The notes beneath the pieces were generated by a model. That model was not told the DNA's origin. It saw nothing but the letters and a program-made list of their open reading frames with translations, and did no database searches. 64,000 nucleotides of DNA from Rhizopus arrhizus. Lineage: Eukaryota; Mucoromycota; Mucoromycetes; Mucorales; Rhizopodaceae. The stretch spans positions 124,001 to 188,000 of the forward strand of contig JAKZZE010000038.1 in NCBI GenBank assembly GCA_024220505.1. The letters are read 5' to 3'. Every line of letters begins with the position of its first letter. The first letter of the stretch is position 1. A program made the translations under genes and the position numbers. Shown here piece after piece: positions 10,722-23,605 of this stretch.

Positions 10722-12600
10722 AAAAAAATTTAGTTATAAATAACCTCATACCCACCCACACACACTGTACAACTTATTTAATACTAATAATTCAAAACTC
10801 TCTTTTTCTCTTATTTAATAAACACTGTGATAAAGGACTTTAAGTTGTCTTGTTTAACAAACAAGAAGAGGAAGGGAAAAATAGTCTGCAAACATTCAAT
10901 GAAAACTTCAGCCAAAATGGATTGTGTACGACGCGAGAACAATAAAAAAAAAATACACAAGATGAAAAGATATTTTGAGAAATAGAATCAATTTTTCATT
11001 TGCTTGGAGTATACATTCTGAGATAGTGACCCATTCACTGCCTTGAGTGAACCTAAAAAGTAGAAATATGAAAAAAGAAACACCCATCATTTGCTGTAGG
11101 ACCACTCATGTTTTCCATATGAGCATACACCGTCATTCCTTACTATTCACAATTTTTTTTTCAGTCGTTCAGTTTTTGATTTTCATGGTTGTTTTGATTG
11201 GTAACATTTTATTGAAGACTTTTATTAGAGCAAATTTTATATAGCAGTACGGTAGAACTGTATCTCTTTTTTTTTTTTTTTTTTTTTTTTTTGAGGAACT
11301 GATAATTTTTTACAGAGAAGCATACAGGTTTGATGAATGTATTGAAAACATTTGCGTAGCTTATCTACACCTTCATCTTTCAGTTTAGACTGTCTACGTA
11401 TCATGGAGAACTTTGTGCTGTAACCATTGTTAAAATAATTAACCAGGGACTCTTCAATCTTCTTTGTGCACTATGATGATTTAAACCATTTCTAACGCTA
11501 TAAAAAGAAGCATTGAATAATCTCTTACTTTTTAATATTCTTTCTCAGAAAAACAAGATGGATCTTTAGTTGCTTCAATAATTTGAGGGTCAGTCAAACA
11601 AATTCTACTAAAAAGATTCTACTTCATCAAAGACAGGCAAAGAGGGCAAATAGAAGATGAAAGACAAAAATAGATGAAAGAACGAGACACTATAAAAGAG
11701 CAAAGGCTAATACAAGAATAAATGATTTATACTTTTGTACTTTAATACAGTGTGCTGACGTAAGGTTAAACCTGCTGCCAAATAGAAGCTTTCATCCTCA
11801 ATCATTTCGTTACATCGTTTGTCGGGTGTTCAAAACTAAGCAGTGTAACAATTCAGGAGAACCCGTTTTGTGAACAAAGAAAAAAAAAAAAAAAAAAAAA
11901 GAAAAGAAACAAGAAGATCCAAGCATATTTGTTTGTTTCTTTATTATTTACTGCTGATCCCTATTTGAATGCAATTGAGTTAGATTTACATAAAGATCAG
12001 GTTTAGAAAGCAAGCATATTTGATACTTGGTAGTACACATACATGCTGCTCTTGGAATTATAGCTCTAAACTAACAATAAAAAAAAGTTGTAAGGATTAA
12101 TTTCATGATGAAAGAGATGGAAATCATAAAAAATTTCTTTTCTTTTTATTCTTATTAATAAATCTTTTAGCAAACCTTTCTCTTTGTTTTAACATGTTGC
12201 ATCTAAGATTTAGAAGGTTCTAAAATCTAGCTTTGTACACCATGTCTGCCTTTGAAGTCTTTTGGATCTACTTTTTTTTTTTTTTTCCTGCTTTTTTTCA
12301 ACATGGAAAGGACTTGAAGGCTATCTATTCCTAGGGAACAAATATCATTTTCTATGAATGACCTCGGAAGATGAAATTGAGTCGATCACTTTTTTAGGCT
12401 TCAGCCACACATTACCATTTTCTACGTGTTTGTTTACCTTTTGATCTTTTTACAGTGAAATCTAAATTATATTAGAAATGATTGGTTAATTTATCCGAAA
12501 ATGGAGTTGTCTCTCAACTATCAAATACTAGAGTTATTGAAATTAAACCCGAAACAAATGACAATCGGAACAAAAATTTTCATTTTACCAGCCTCCTTTT
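10722..12600. other. Intergenic, no supported gene
   Basis: AT-rich with poly(T) 11268-11292 and poly(A) 11880-11900. Short ORFs (10908-11105 minus, 11047-11244 plus) are Phe/Ile-rich chance frames. No tRNA, 5S or snRNA pattern was recognised. Confidence 0.5.
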
Positions 12601-12699
12601 TACTATATCTGGATCCGTGGTTGGCTGTGTTTATTTCTTAGCAAGAATCTTATTTTTATAATCCTTTTCTTTTTTCTGTAAAAATTCGAATCTTTTTCA

Positions 12700-12909
12700 C
12701 TCACTAAGCCCCCCCTCTCCTTTCTCTCCCTCTCTTTCTCTCTTTTTTTTTTTTTTATCTACAAAAGCCTCACTATTACAAAGCCCCCTTTTTCTTGTAT
12801 CCCTTATTTTCTCTCTCTTTTTTTTTTTTTTTTTTTTTTTTGGCTGTAAAAAAGTAACCAACAATTTATTACTCTTTTAAACTAAAATATCTTTAAAGAA
12901 AAATAATAA
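12700..12909 (+). promoter_or_regulatory. Pyrimidine-rich leader of the glycosyltransferase-like gene
   Basis: Three dense C/T blocks (around 12710-12757, 12787-12800 and 12813-12840, the last ending in a long T run) precede ATG 12910 by 70-200 bp. CT-rich leaders around transcription starts are common in filamentous fungi. The role is inferred from position and composition only. Confidence 0.4.
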
Positions 12910-15109
12910 ATGAGAGACTCCTTATTCAAGATGTTTGGCTCTGTTAAACTCGTTCAAGAAGTGACAAGATCAAACCAATCAAATACCAATACAACAACGA
13001 ATACCACTAATTCCACAGAATCCCATCTTGAATCTTCTAATCCAACTTATTCTACAAACGAACCTATTATTACAACCACTGCTATTGCAACTGCAATACC
13101 CAGCACAATAAATAATAATACAGTGAATATTATTGAAAATGATCACACTGATAATTCACTTTCCATGACAAATTCTAATAAAGACAGTGTGCAACAACCA
13201 ATAATTAAACAAAACAATTTAGTACAAAAACTAATTCACTCAACCCATATACCCACCAATAAATCAGTCCCAAACACACTCAAAAATCCTGGATTAAGAT
13301 CCATTCTGTTCACTAAACCCACACGAAAAAATTCCAAATACAGCACACGAAGACACCGTCATAAAGCGAAAAAATCACATAAATTACTGTGTCTCTGGCC
13401 ACTTCCTATTGTGACGAGATGCATGATCCTCATTGCTATTTTGGTATCCACATTGAATTCACTTCATATCCTAGATTTGTCTTGTGCGGCCCCTTCATTT
13501 GTAATTTACAGATTCAACCTGAGAAATGTGATACTGTCGCCCTTTTTGTTTGATTGGACATTACCGAGTATTGCCCTTTATGGATGGAACGTGTTTATTC
13601 TTGGTCTATTTGAAGAATCATTGGCTCATATGGTGGGTGGTACACGTCGTTTTGTGGAATTGTTGGCTGTGTTATTTGCTACCGTGTCTAGTCTGAGACT
13701 CGTGTTAGGTTATGTTTTCACGAAATCGACAGGTTGGGCTGTACCTTCTTTGTTCTTCAGTAATGCTATGCACGAATGCAGTCAAGGTAAATATGCATTT
13801 ATGCATACGCATACATCTCTATTTACCATTTTTATTAGGACTTGCTCCCTTTTTATTTGCTCTACTTGTCGTTCAATCACTTAGTATCCATGACAAATAC
13901 ATATTGATCTATGGACAAGAAGATGCTAACAACAATAAATTAACAGTACGCAAAGTGACTTTACAGCTCATCATGTCCTTGGTTAACTATACGACAAAGA
14001 ATATCCTTTGGTGGTCTGTATCTGGTTTATTCACAGGATTCATGATCACTGTCTGTCTTCAGGCATTTTTGGTACATGAGAAAAGAGAGGATTCGATCAA
14101 AGTCAAGGATGTAAACGAATACATCACACTGGAACGATACCGCCGTACACCACTTTGGCGCCTGATCTGGTCTGCTGTCAAGAAAGGTGCCTTGATTGTA
14201 GCAGTAACAATGCCCATACTGATGACTTGGAATGCCTATTATACACGCGACATACAACTATCATCTGCTCAACTCAACACAATATCCAGTAACCGGTACC
14301 TATTCACGCTTGTTTTTATGACCGCACCACGTCGCGGCGATCCTGCCTATCTGACAAGGACGATCGAGTCTTACTTGGCCAACTGGCCAGAGAACCCACC
14401 AGCTCACTCACCTTACTATCGTATGCAAGCCATTATCTATACTCACTTTTCAAACCACTCACAGTATGATCTCGCCAGAGCACATTTCTCAAATACACCC
14501 AAAGGACAGCAATACCTGAAATGGGTACGTGAAGAAGGCAGCGAACTCAATCAAAGATTACATGTCTCCAAAGCTCTTGATCTTGCCACTAGCAATTTTG
14601 AAAGTAGCTATTATGCGTTGATGGAAGATGATTTCCCAGTGTGTGGACAACGTGAATGGCATGAAATCGAAAAGGTTGTCTATAAAGCCCAAAAGGAAGC
14701 TCCTCATCATTGCGGTGTCTTTGTAGGCACTGGCGGAAGGTAAGCTCACGAATATAGATGATACATGTACTGATTCAGCATTAGTGGTTTATTTTTAAAA
14801 CCTGAATTAGCACGGTTGGCATCTCGACTGTTATTGAAATATAACACGATGCCACCTGATATCATTATTCAGCAGTGTCTGCTGGGTAATTTGCCTGAAT
14901 GCTCTGTTTGTATAGATTCATTGGTGACAAGCAAGAGACTGTTGATGTATCACATTGGCTATAATACTTCAACAAGTGAGGATAGAGTTTATAAAAAAGA
15001 TGAATTTCAATGTGGTTGGCGTCATCCCTTTGTAAGTAGGAAAGTTTGTTTGGATTCAAAGACTAATTATTTCATATAGAATGGCGATCCTAACGTGATC
15101 ACTTTATAA
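12910..15109 (+). CDS. Rhomboid-like membrane region fused to a glycosyltransferase-like domain
   Basis: Four exons (12910-13786, 13839-14739, 14779-15031, 15080-15109) give 686 aa. Residues 1-160 are Asn/Thr/Ser-rich, ending in a basic patch (RRHRHKAKKSHK). A polytopic region follows (ILIAILVSTLNSLHIL; LPSIALYGWNVFILGLFEESLAHMVGG; APFLFALLVVQSLS) with a rhomboid-like outline. A further segment at about residue 440 leads to a lumenal-type domain: YLFTLVFMTAPRRGDPAYLT, then ALMEDDFPVC, a candidate acidic metal-binding motif. This half recalls MGAT4/PGAP4-type glycosyltransferases. A Golgi enzyme acting on glycans or GPI is a reasonable inference; substrate unknown. Confidence 0.75.
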
Positions 15110-15837
15110 TCTCCCTCTCTCCCTCTCTTTAATTTATAGAAAGAAATTGTACAATATATTATATACATGCACACTTGTATACATAATGTTTTTTATATAA
15201 TTAATTATCGAAATGTTGCGATTAAATAACAAAACAACAATTACAGTCGCTTAATCTTTATACAGTTTCAGAAACATTTGGAATTTGTAACTAAAATTTA
15301 TATTTTTTTTCTAATTGCTGTTAATCATACATCGCAAATGCCCTTGTTAGTGAAGTCGCATCAAAACTATTTCAGATCACGACAAATGAATAGAGAATGT
15401 TTGCCACTCGTAAAATTAGGGCCAAGAGGGTTGCTACTACAATCAATATTTCTGGCAGGATGAACCAGTAGAAATAGTAAGTCAGAGTTTAGCAAAAGTA
15501 TTATGAGAATTAGTCAAGTCAAGGTGTATGAAGGCTATATACATATATTTGCTAGTACAGATTGCCTCTGTGGTTACAAATTGTGGATATACAATAAAGT
15601 TTTGGGATGCAAAGTAAATGATCTTTTTTTAATTATGATGAAATTTAAATGTGTACATTCATTACTTCTTATTGACTTATATCAATAATTTTATGTAATT
15701 AGGCAGTGGTATATTCCATGATTTAAATTGATTAAATAATTTGGTGACATAAGGTTGAATATAACTTTGGGACTTGTTCTCTGCTAACAATTCCTCCTAT
15801 GACATGATTAGTAAATTTATTTCATCACGCTTATCAG
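15110..15837. other. Intergenic between tail-to-tail genes
   Basis: About 0.7 kb between the glycosyltransferase-like gene and the 3' end of ERO1. Two 61-codon plus-strand ORFs (15278-15463, 15503-15688) show no recognisable family. Confidence 0.5.
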
Positions 15838-17581
15838 TCAATATACCTTCTTGGGTGATGTTTGATCAAGATAAATATCTCTAAATCTTTGGATAGCATT
15901 TAAACTTTCAGTGAATCTGTTGAATGTGTTAAAGAGAGCAACAATCTCATTCCTTTCAAATAAATCGGGATTTGTGATTGGACTATTGTAAAATATCAAT
16001 ACCTGCCATTTATATGCTATTTCCTTACTTTAATGAATTGTCTTCGTAGGAAAACAACACTTTCAGAGCTGTGCCTAATCCTACTGTTTGAAGCTTACCC
16101 CAAAGTCTACATTTTTCACATCCGACACAGTCCATAATTTGAGATACATTTCGGAAATGCTCCTTAAATTCTTGTCGAAGCACCTATAAATAATATGATT
16201 AATAAAGTACGACTCGATCCATACTTTTTTCTTTACGTGTGCCTCAGATCCACGGAACATGGATTTTTCATCAAATGTAGGAGGACAGGAAGTTGTGCTC
16301 TTGATTAAGTCTTGAACCAAATAGCTTGTTTTTTCATCTTCTTTCGAACTTCCTGTTCTGAACTCATAATGCTCAAGGTAGGGCCCGACTTTATTGACCG
16401 CTCTTAAAAGAAGAGCATAGGCAAAGTATACATTTTGAAGACGTTCAGGATGTGTTCCAATACGATTTACAAAGCATTTCAAGTTAGGACCCTACAAGTC
16501 ATCCAATTAGTTAATTTAGTGTCATTATAGCCTTTCATACCCAAATGCCAGTCTCTTGATCAAACCATTCATCACAAATATGAATTGATATAGAAGAATG
16601 AAGGCCAGAGATCAATCGGTAATAAACACGTTTTTCTAAACAGACTTCATCTTCGTTGCTACCGTCTGATTCTTCAGCAAGATCAGTGAGGAACTGATGC
16701 AACTGAGCTTTATCCTTTGGTACATGAGCAAAAGGATTCCTGTGCTTTGTACTAGAATCGCCCAAGTTCATGATGTTATTACATGCTTCGCATCCTTCTG
16801 TCATGCGATGAACGATATCAAAGCAATTTTCTTCATAAATCGCTTTCCATACACGAGCGGATGATGGACCTGCATATCCGGTAAATCTTTCAGGGTTTTC
16901 TGTCAAATCAATATAGACAACATGATCAGAGTCTAGCTTGTCATCGACCAAACAGAAATCCTGATCTTTATATGTACATTTTTGTTGACTGGGCATTAAC
17001 AATCTTCCTTTGGTCGGTGGTAGTTGAATGGCACTGAGTGCTGCTTTCCTCCATTCTAAAGGTAAAGTTTCCTATACAACAGATAAGATAAATTTACATC
17101 ATCAAGATTGCTGCTTACTTCGTCAATAGTCGCTACTGAACAATCTCGATTTGTACATAAAGCATCTTCATTCCAAAAAGGACATTCTTTCCACAGGTTA
17201 GCCTATGATTATGATGAATATAAACAGTTGTATTCTCTACTTGTGTACCTTACTCTATAATGTCTAAAGAATTTCGTCTTTACCAAGTTCTGAATCTTGT
17301 CAAACACATCACTTTGAATGCCTTCGATGCTTTTATAATCACAGCAGGCATCCTGAATGGGTCCGCTTGGCTTCAAATACAAGAATTATATACCAATGGA
17401 TCACTGTAAATTTAATCAGACTTACATTACAATAACCATCATTGTTATTGGATAAAACATCCTGTACAAAATTGACAGGTTGAGAGTCTTGTAAAGGAAA
17501 TTGAGGGCCTTTTTGTTGAAAGCTAGGAAAAATAGCTAAAGAAGCTATAGTGAATATGTATAGCAATCGTTTGCTTTTCAT
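15838..17581 (-). CDS. ERO1: Endoplasmic reticulum oxidoreductin 1
   Basis: Seven exons in transcription order: 17581-17426, 17370-17254, 17202-17119, 17071-16541, 16491-16237, 16183-16061, 16002-15838; 476 aa. It reoxidises protein disulfide isomerase in the ER lumen using FAD and O2. An N-terminal signal peptide ([16 protein letters not shown]) is visible. The shuttle cysteines CTNRDC are at residues 107-112. The active-site CVGCEKC (C400, C403, C406) sits in exon 6, followed by [20 protein letters not shown]-site features [16 protein letters not shown] and IHICDEWFD are present. The intron before the last exon uses a weak GTGTTG donor, chosen because it restores phase and the family sequence. 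The C-terminus may be short of a further exon. Confidence 0.95.
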
Positions 17582-18799
17582 TTTTTTTTTTTTATAAATT
17601 AAAAAAAAAAAGCGAGGAAGAGGAAGATTAGTAATTAATTATAAATTATTGTGCCCTGATTTTTTTTTTTTTTTTTTTTTTTGTGATTACTGCTTAATGA
17701 GACGTGGCAGCTCCATAATAAAAGTCACCACATGTTATACAAAAAGCGGGAATTTTGTTATTTTTTTGAAGATCATTCTCTCCGTTTGATTATCAATTAC
17801 ACACGATTATTCTCTTTTTTTCTTCTAACAAAGCCTTTGTTAATGACTCAAGTTATAAAAGAGAAAGATGCTTTTGTGAAGAGTATGTAATCCCTCAGAA
17901 AGTTTTTTGTTTTTAAAACAAGAAAAGCGTGCATTTAAAAGTCAGCCATATGGATTGTCAAATTTAAAATTTATTTGGATTTGCATTGGCATTAATCCTA
18001 TTGATTTCGACAGGTTACTATCCATTAGGTTCTAAGGACAAATTGTTGTGCTCAAACGCATGTGTGCTTCTACTATAAATAAAGCATAGCTTATACAAAG
18101 GCATTGTAGAAAAAGCTTCATTTTCTACAGGATTAACCAATTCGTAAGAAATGAATATTGGATACATATGCCTATTTATAAGCTACATGGTGTACACTTT
18201 TTTTAAATAAAAGTAGATCCTGAAGCAGTGACACATAAATTAAAAATAAGATTAACTTAAGAAACAGATATAAATAGTCCAATTGGATAACCAAAAACAG
18301 GTTTTCATATTTAACTTTATGTATCCTTGGTCTGCAGCCGTACAGTATCTTGAAAGGACTGAATTGAAATGTATGAAAATGATATCAAGTAAAAAAAAAT
18401 AACTTTTTCAGTCTCGTTAAATTCATAGTCTTTTATTATAAAGGGAAATCACAAATGGCTACAACTATACAGGTCATAAAAGAATGTTACAATAAACAAT
18501 AGTCAAATGAACAACTTATAAACCTCTGCAGATGAGAATAAAAAGATTGACATCCAATCTACAAACAGTCTAGTGTCAATAAGCTGAAACAATTTTTCAG
18601 TATAGAATACCAGCATAAAAAAAGTGGATAGATAATGTCACATCACATTGTAATACTTATTCATTCTCCTTAACCTATTCCCGTGTTCCTCTTTAGCTAA
18701 TTACTTAAGCTGAATAGCTGAATGTATCTTTATAGTTTTGGAAAAGACTTGTAATCGTGTCTATTCTCTTTTCAATCTGATTTATTATGGATTCAATAT
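17582..18799. other. Intergenic (ERO1 promoter side)
   Basis: Poly(T) tracts at 17581-17593 and 17660-17682 lie just upstream of ERO1, as A-runs on its coding strand. The rest is AT-rich without a recognisable gene. 18738-18932 (plus) is antisense to the last FAD synthase exon. Confidence 0.5.
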
Positions 18800-19768
18800 T
18801 TACACATTTTTTAATAATTCCATTTCATTTTTTAATGATCCTGTTCTTCCACAGCGTTCATACAACTCATTCTGTAATTTACTAGCATGTTTATATTTTC
18901 CTGTTTCATCCTTCAAATTTGGATTTGGATGAGTATTTTCCATACTTCCTAAAGAAGTATAGCTAATCGTTTTTTTTAGATAATCCCACAAAGACCAGTA
19001 TTCTTCTTACCCTTTATCATATAGAGAACAATAAGGGATAACAAATCCAATCAAAAAATTACAAATGTCTTTATGATTCCAATCAATAATTGGGCTGTAC
19101 TCTTATAAACTCTGACCATCCTTTATCTGTTCTATCAAAAGCTGACAAATTTTCTATAGAATAAGCGCGTAAGCTGTTTTGTTTCTATTCTTTAAATGCA
19201 CTTGCCAGCATATGGATCCGTTCTTCTGACACCTGCAAATATAGCCTGTAATTTAGGTTGTAGTTCGTCCATGTATTGTTGTAATGCTGATTTCACTGAC
19301 CCTGGCATATAGACACAATCCAATCCATATCTTTTTATACACATTTTCACAAACGCATCCACATGAGGAAAAGGGTTTGGATAAGTCACATAGACTGTCT
19401 TGATAGGTATTTGATCATATCTAAGCCGGGATATAACCGCTGCAGCCAAGTGAAGTAAAACAGTACAGTCTTTTCCTCTATTAAAAGAAAGTGAAATGGT
19501 TTCTACTCTTCAAAAGGTTGAGCTTATAATGCATTTCACAGTATGCTTGTTGTATCTTTTACCCATATTTTTTATAAGCTATTTCAATTATTTCGAGTGC
19601 CTTCCTTAGATGGTGTCCCAGTAAGGTAGTGTCTGATTGAGCAAATTTATAGACTGTATCTTCAATGTATTTAAAATTATATCGTTCTGTTATCAAAAAG
19701 AATGGATCAACTTGTTTAAGTGTACAGCCATGATTCAATGATTGAGTTGATAAACCAGATATCTCCAT
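18800..19768 (-). pseudogene. FAD1: FAD synthase (FMN adenylyltransferase) with a frameshift
   Basis: Four exons in order: 19768-19563, 19507-19206, 19153-19011, 18962-18800. The PAPS-reductase-like fold is clear: SFNRGKDCTVLLHL (family SFNGGKDC), VYVTYPNPFPHVDAF, GVRRTDPYA, YCSLYDKGYTSLGS and the C-terminal ELYERCGR. The enzyme would make FAD from FMN and ATP. Two defects are visible. The second Gly of the nucleotide loop is Arg. Exon 3 has one extra base near 19090-19095, where the expected IRVxPIIDW reading breaks into a stop. Intron 2 uses a GC donor (GCAAGT at 19205-19200). This is either a recent pseudogene or a sequencing error in a live gene; the Arg substitution favours decay. Confidence 0.75.
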
Positions 19769-20801
19769 TTAAAATATATAAAAAAAAAGGTTATTGTGAA
19801 CTTTTTCGAAATTTTTTTGTGACTCAATGCAGCGTTATTCTGGACTTGCTTTATAAAACAACAGTGCACGCAGAGATAAGTCTGTGTCTTTGAGTTAGCT
19901 CAATCTGGGCTATTTTTAGCTCTGGTTTGAGTTATTTTAACCCTAATTTGAGAGACCATTGGCTTCGAGATTAAATTGCCTTATTTATATTCATGCAAAG
20001 AACAAATATATTAAATAGGCTCATTTCAAGTACTTTTGAACTGTATTAACAGAGTATTGAATAAAGCCTTCAAGATGACAAATATGCGTCTTATTCCAAG
20101 CTGCTTTCAGATCTTCTTTGTTATCAAATGGGTCGTTTCAGAACCCAGAAATAACACTGGCATAAATAATGCACTTACCCATTATGTATCAAGGTTCTAT
20201 GCATTGGTTGAAAAAACTTGGTTACATTTTGCTTCTTTCTGTCTCCTTATTCTCCTTTCTATGAAAAATTTTGGCCAAAAGAATAAAAGTGAAATTGGAA
20301 AGCATAAACTCTTCTCAGATGATAATCCTACTTGGTTTATTATACAGTCTGTTCAAAAAACATCTCAAAAGACATCCTTGTTTACTCTCTCTATTTATTC
20401 GTAGTACAAAATCAGACTTTTCTCTTTCTCTCTTAATCATAAGAAATAAGCTTACAAGTAATCCCATCACATATACATGCATCTATCTTCTTTTTGATAA
20501 AGAAGAAATGCACATTTGTGGCGGTTGACCTACAAAACAAAGGATCGTTTATTAATAAGAATTGAGAGCTGAATGACGCAATGAACAGTGCAGCTCATAA
20601 ACAACTGCCAATGAGAAGGACATGAAAAGAGAACCTATTTCATCATCATACTGCTATTCTACTTCATCCTTAAGCTACGTCATCTTTAATGGTAAATGTC
20701 AAGATTCGATACTTTACCCCTTTAATTTTATTTGTCTGGTTTTATGTTATTTAATAAAATCCATCTTTTTTTTTCTTTTTTCTTTTTTTTTGATATAAAA
20801 A
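19769..20801. other. Divergent intergenic region
   Basis: About 1 kb between the FAD synthase copy and the divergent Sec7 gene; promoter elements for the latter are expected near 20680-20800 (pyrimidine tract 20764-20792). An ORF at 20036-20404 (122 codons, Phe/Ser-rich) has no recognised family and no splice context. Confidence 0.45.
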
Positions 20802-23460
20802 ATGGAAGTTATGACTAATCCTACAAGAAATGATATTTCATTGATTGATTATGCTGAGCATGACAGTATGAATAATGAATATACAACCAATGATATGTAC
20901 AAACATTGCTTTCTCATAGGAAATGAATTAAAAAAAATACCAAAGCAATCACCCAACTTAGTCTCCAAAGTAAAAAGAGGGAAAAAAAAACGTTTTCCTT
21001 GTTTTTTTTTTTTGTTATTATTAAAAACACTAAAAAAACTTGATTTCCTCCCTTATTATCCTCTTCTCTAGTCACTAAAAGCCTTTTTAAAAAAGTTGAA
21101 AGGCAACAATGTAAAGAAAAAAAAAATGTATCAGTGATGCAATGAAACTCATTTTTATTATCTTTAGGCCTACCAAGAAAGTCAAATTTATGCAGCAAAT
21201 CTTGATAACACTCCACCCCTTAATAAAAACAACGAAAGAAAAACATTGGTACCTTCTCAGTCACTTTATTACAATAAATCAATGAATCGATCCATTAGTT
21301 CAGTCTTGGTTGACAAACAAACCTTTCGATATTCGTTGGATTCATCTACATTTTTTGATTCGAATTCAACCATCATCTTGGGTGATACAGCAAGAAAAAA
21401 TGAGAAAGGAAGGCAAAGTCGATCCAGTGGGATCAGCTCACTCTGCAGTAGTACATTTATTTCAGTAGAAACTAAATCCTTTGATGAGAACTGTGATGAA
21501 AAACAAGTACAAGAAAGGCTTTGGAATGAAGATGTGACATTTTGTCCAATAGAAAAGATATCTGAATGGTTAGGTACAAAGTAAGGATATCCTATTTAAT
21601 AAAAAGGGAGATGCAAGGGAGAAGCTAATATGAAAAAAAGTGAGCCATTTAGGGCACAAGTGTTATGTTTATATATGCAAAACTTTGATTTTTCAAAAAA
21701 ACGCCTTGATGAAGCCTTCCGTATGCTCTGCTCCAAACTGTATCTCAAAGCAGAATCGCAGCAACTAGATCGAATCATTAGAGCCTTTGCAAAACGATTT
21801 TATGAATGTAATCCAACCACCTTACTTTTCTCTGTCGATGTTGTCCACGCTGTTGCTTACTCTCTCTTGTTACTTAATACTGATCTATACATTCTCTCTG
21901 ATAAAGGGAAAAAGATGACTCGATCAGGATTCGTAAAAAACACGATGGAAACAGTTGGCGCTCTTATGTTTCCTCAACATCAAAGAAGGCGTGTTACTAG
22001 TTTTAGTAGTAACACTGGCTCGATAAGGAGACCGAGAAGTATAAGCATCTCTTCTCCTTCTTTAGGAAGTCAAAGCTTTGCTACAGTCATGGAAGACACG
22101 GATTCAGCTCATAGCAGTGGTATCTTGTTACAAAAGTTGGATTTACTCAAATCAAATATATCTTGGAAAAGTAGCAATACAATGCCACATCATCAACATT
22201 ACTCTTTTCATGAAGGTCTTACAAGAACACAAAGAACGTGGGTGTTGGATACCGAGTCTTTATTAAAGGTAAAAAAAAAAACAAGGAGAGGAGGAGGATG
22301 AAGAGGGAGAAAGAGCCTGTGGATAGACTCCTCTTTTTTTTTTATTGTAATTAATTAATGAGTGCTTCATAGGAAATGTACAATGCCGTCAAAGCACGCC
22401 GAATAGATCAAGCTGACATTCCAGAAATCAACCAAATCCAACGATCGAGAACATTACCCAAAAGCGATCAACAAAGAAAAGAGATGAGAAGAAGACGAGG
22501 TCATTCGGTCATTGCCGAGCATGCGATGACTGCCGCGCTCAGTTCACTTCCTTCACACAGACGATTGACGGAACCTTCGCCGTTATTTGATCCGATCGCT
22601 TTTAAAGAATATCGACAGGGTATCGTGATGAGAAAACATGTGTTGGAAACAGCAGATAAAAAGGCAAAGAACAGACAGTGGCAGCTTTGCTACTTGGTGA
22701 TGACTGAGACAGAACTGATCATGTACAAGGCCATTCAAATTGGCGGAGATGTGAGAGGCAAAAAGAGAAAGAGCATGATCTTTTGGAATCAGTCGGTTGG
22801 AGCACCGTTTTCGTTACAAGAAGTGATCAGTAATGATACGGATGAGTGGCAACCAGACCTGAGCCAACCACGATTAGGAACCATCCTGCTCAATCACTGT
22901 TATGCAACGAGTATTTTACCACCTGGCTGGAATGGACAGCGACCTCATGTGTTTCGACTTCAGACAGCTGAAGGTGGGCTGTGGATGTTTGAATCAACTG
23001 ATATGTTTGCGATACAGGCTTGGGTGGAAGCAGTGAATTTCGCAGCAGCGATGGTGAGTAAGAGCCCAATGCAAGGTGCAGTCTCTAATGTTGATTATGG
23101 ATGGGGAGCTGATTGGGATGCCAAACAGACCACACTGCCTGTTTGGTATCCTCCTGCACCTTGCATGATTCAAAATACACTTGGTTTGGATGAACAGTAT
23201 TCCGAATTAGAGGCACAAATAAAGCTGGTAGCATCCCAATTGGATAAACATCGATCACTAAAGTCAAATACAAATAAAAAGGTATAGATTGATTGGATAT
23301 ACTGAAGGAAAACTAACAAAGAATTGTATAGAGTCTTGGTCAGACTGGAAATCATCATCAAGCTCTTGTGAATTGGGATAAAAAATTTCATTATATTTCA
23401 CATGAATTACTCAAGCTTAGATGTTATAGAGACATTCTCAAGCCAAAAGTCATTACATAA
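20802..23460 (+). CDS. Sec7-PH domain ARF guanine-nucleotide exchange factor
   Basis: Six exons: 20802-20969, 21072-21110, 21168-21580, 21641-22268, 22373-23281, 23332-23460; 761 aa. The Sec7 domain (about residues 180-320) has ISEWLG, VLCLYMQNFDFSKKRLDEAF, LCSKLYLKAESQQLDRI with the catalytic Glu at about 245, and the hallmark VDVVHAVAYSLLLLNTDLY. A PH domain follows at about 470-620 (RQWQLCYLVMTETELIMYKA ... GLWMFESTDMFAIQAWVEAV), then a short coiled C-terminus. It activates ARF GTPases by GDP/GTP exchange on Golgi/endosome or plasma membrane. The architecture resembles fungal Syt1/Yel1 or animal EFA6/BRAG types. The 39-bp second exon is supported by a strong acceptor and phase. Confidence 0.92.
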
Positions 23461-23605
23461 AAAAGTACAATATGCTGCTGGTTTAAGCATGAGTACACTC
23501 TTTCTTTACTTACATATCCATCCATGCTTTCTTGAAATAATAATTTTTCATCAAATAATTTAATAAAAAAAAATAAGCTTAATGTAAAAAGTATGTGTGT
23601 ATGTA

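Noticed and set aside
20036..20404. 122-codon ORF upstream of the Sec7 gene
   Set aside because: No recognisable family, Phe/Ser-rich, no splice context; probably chance in AT-rich DNA.
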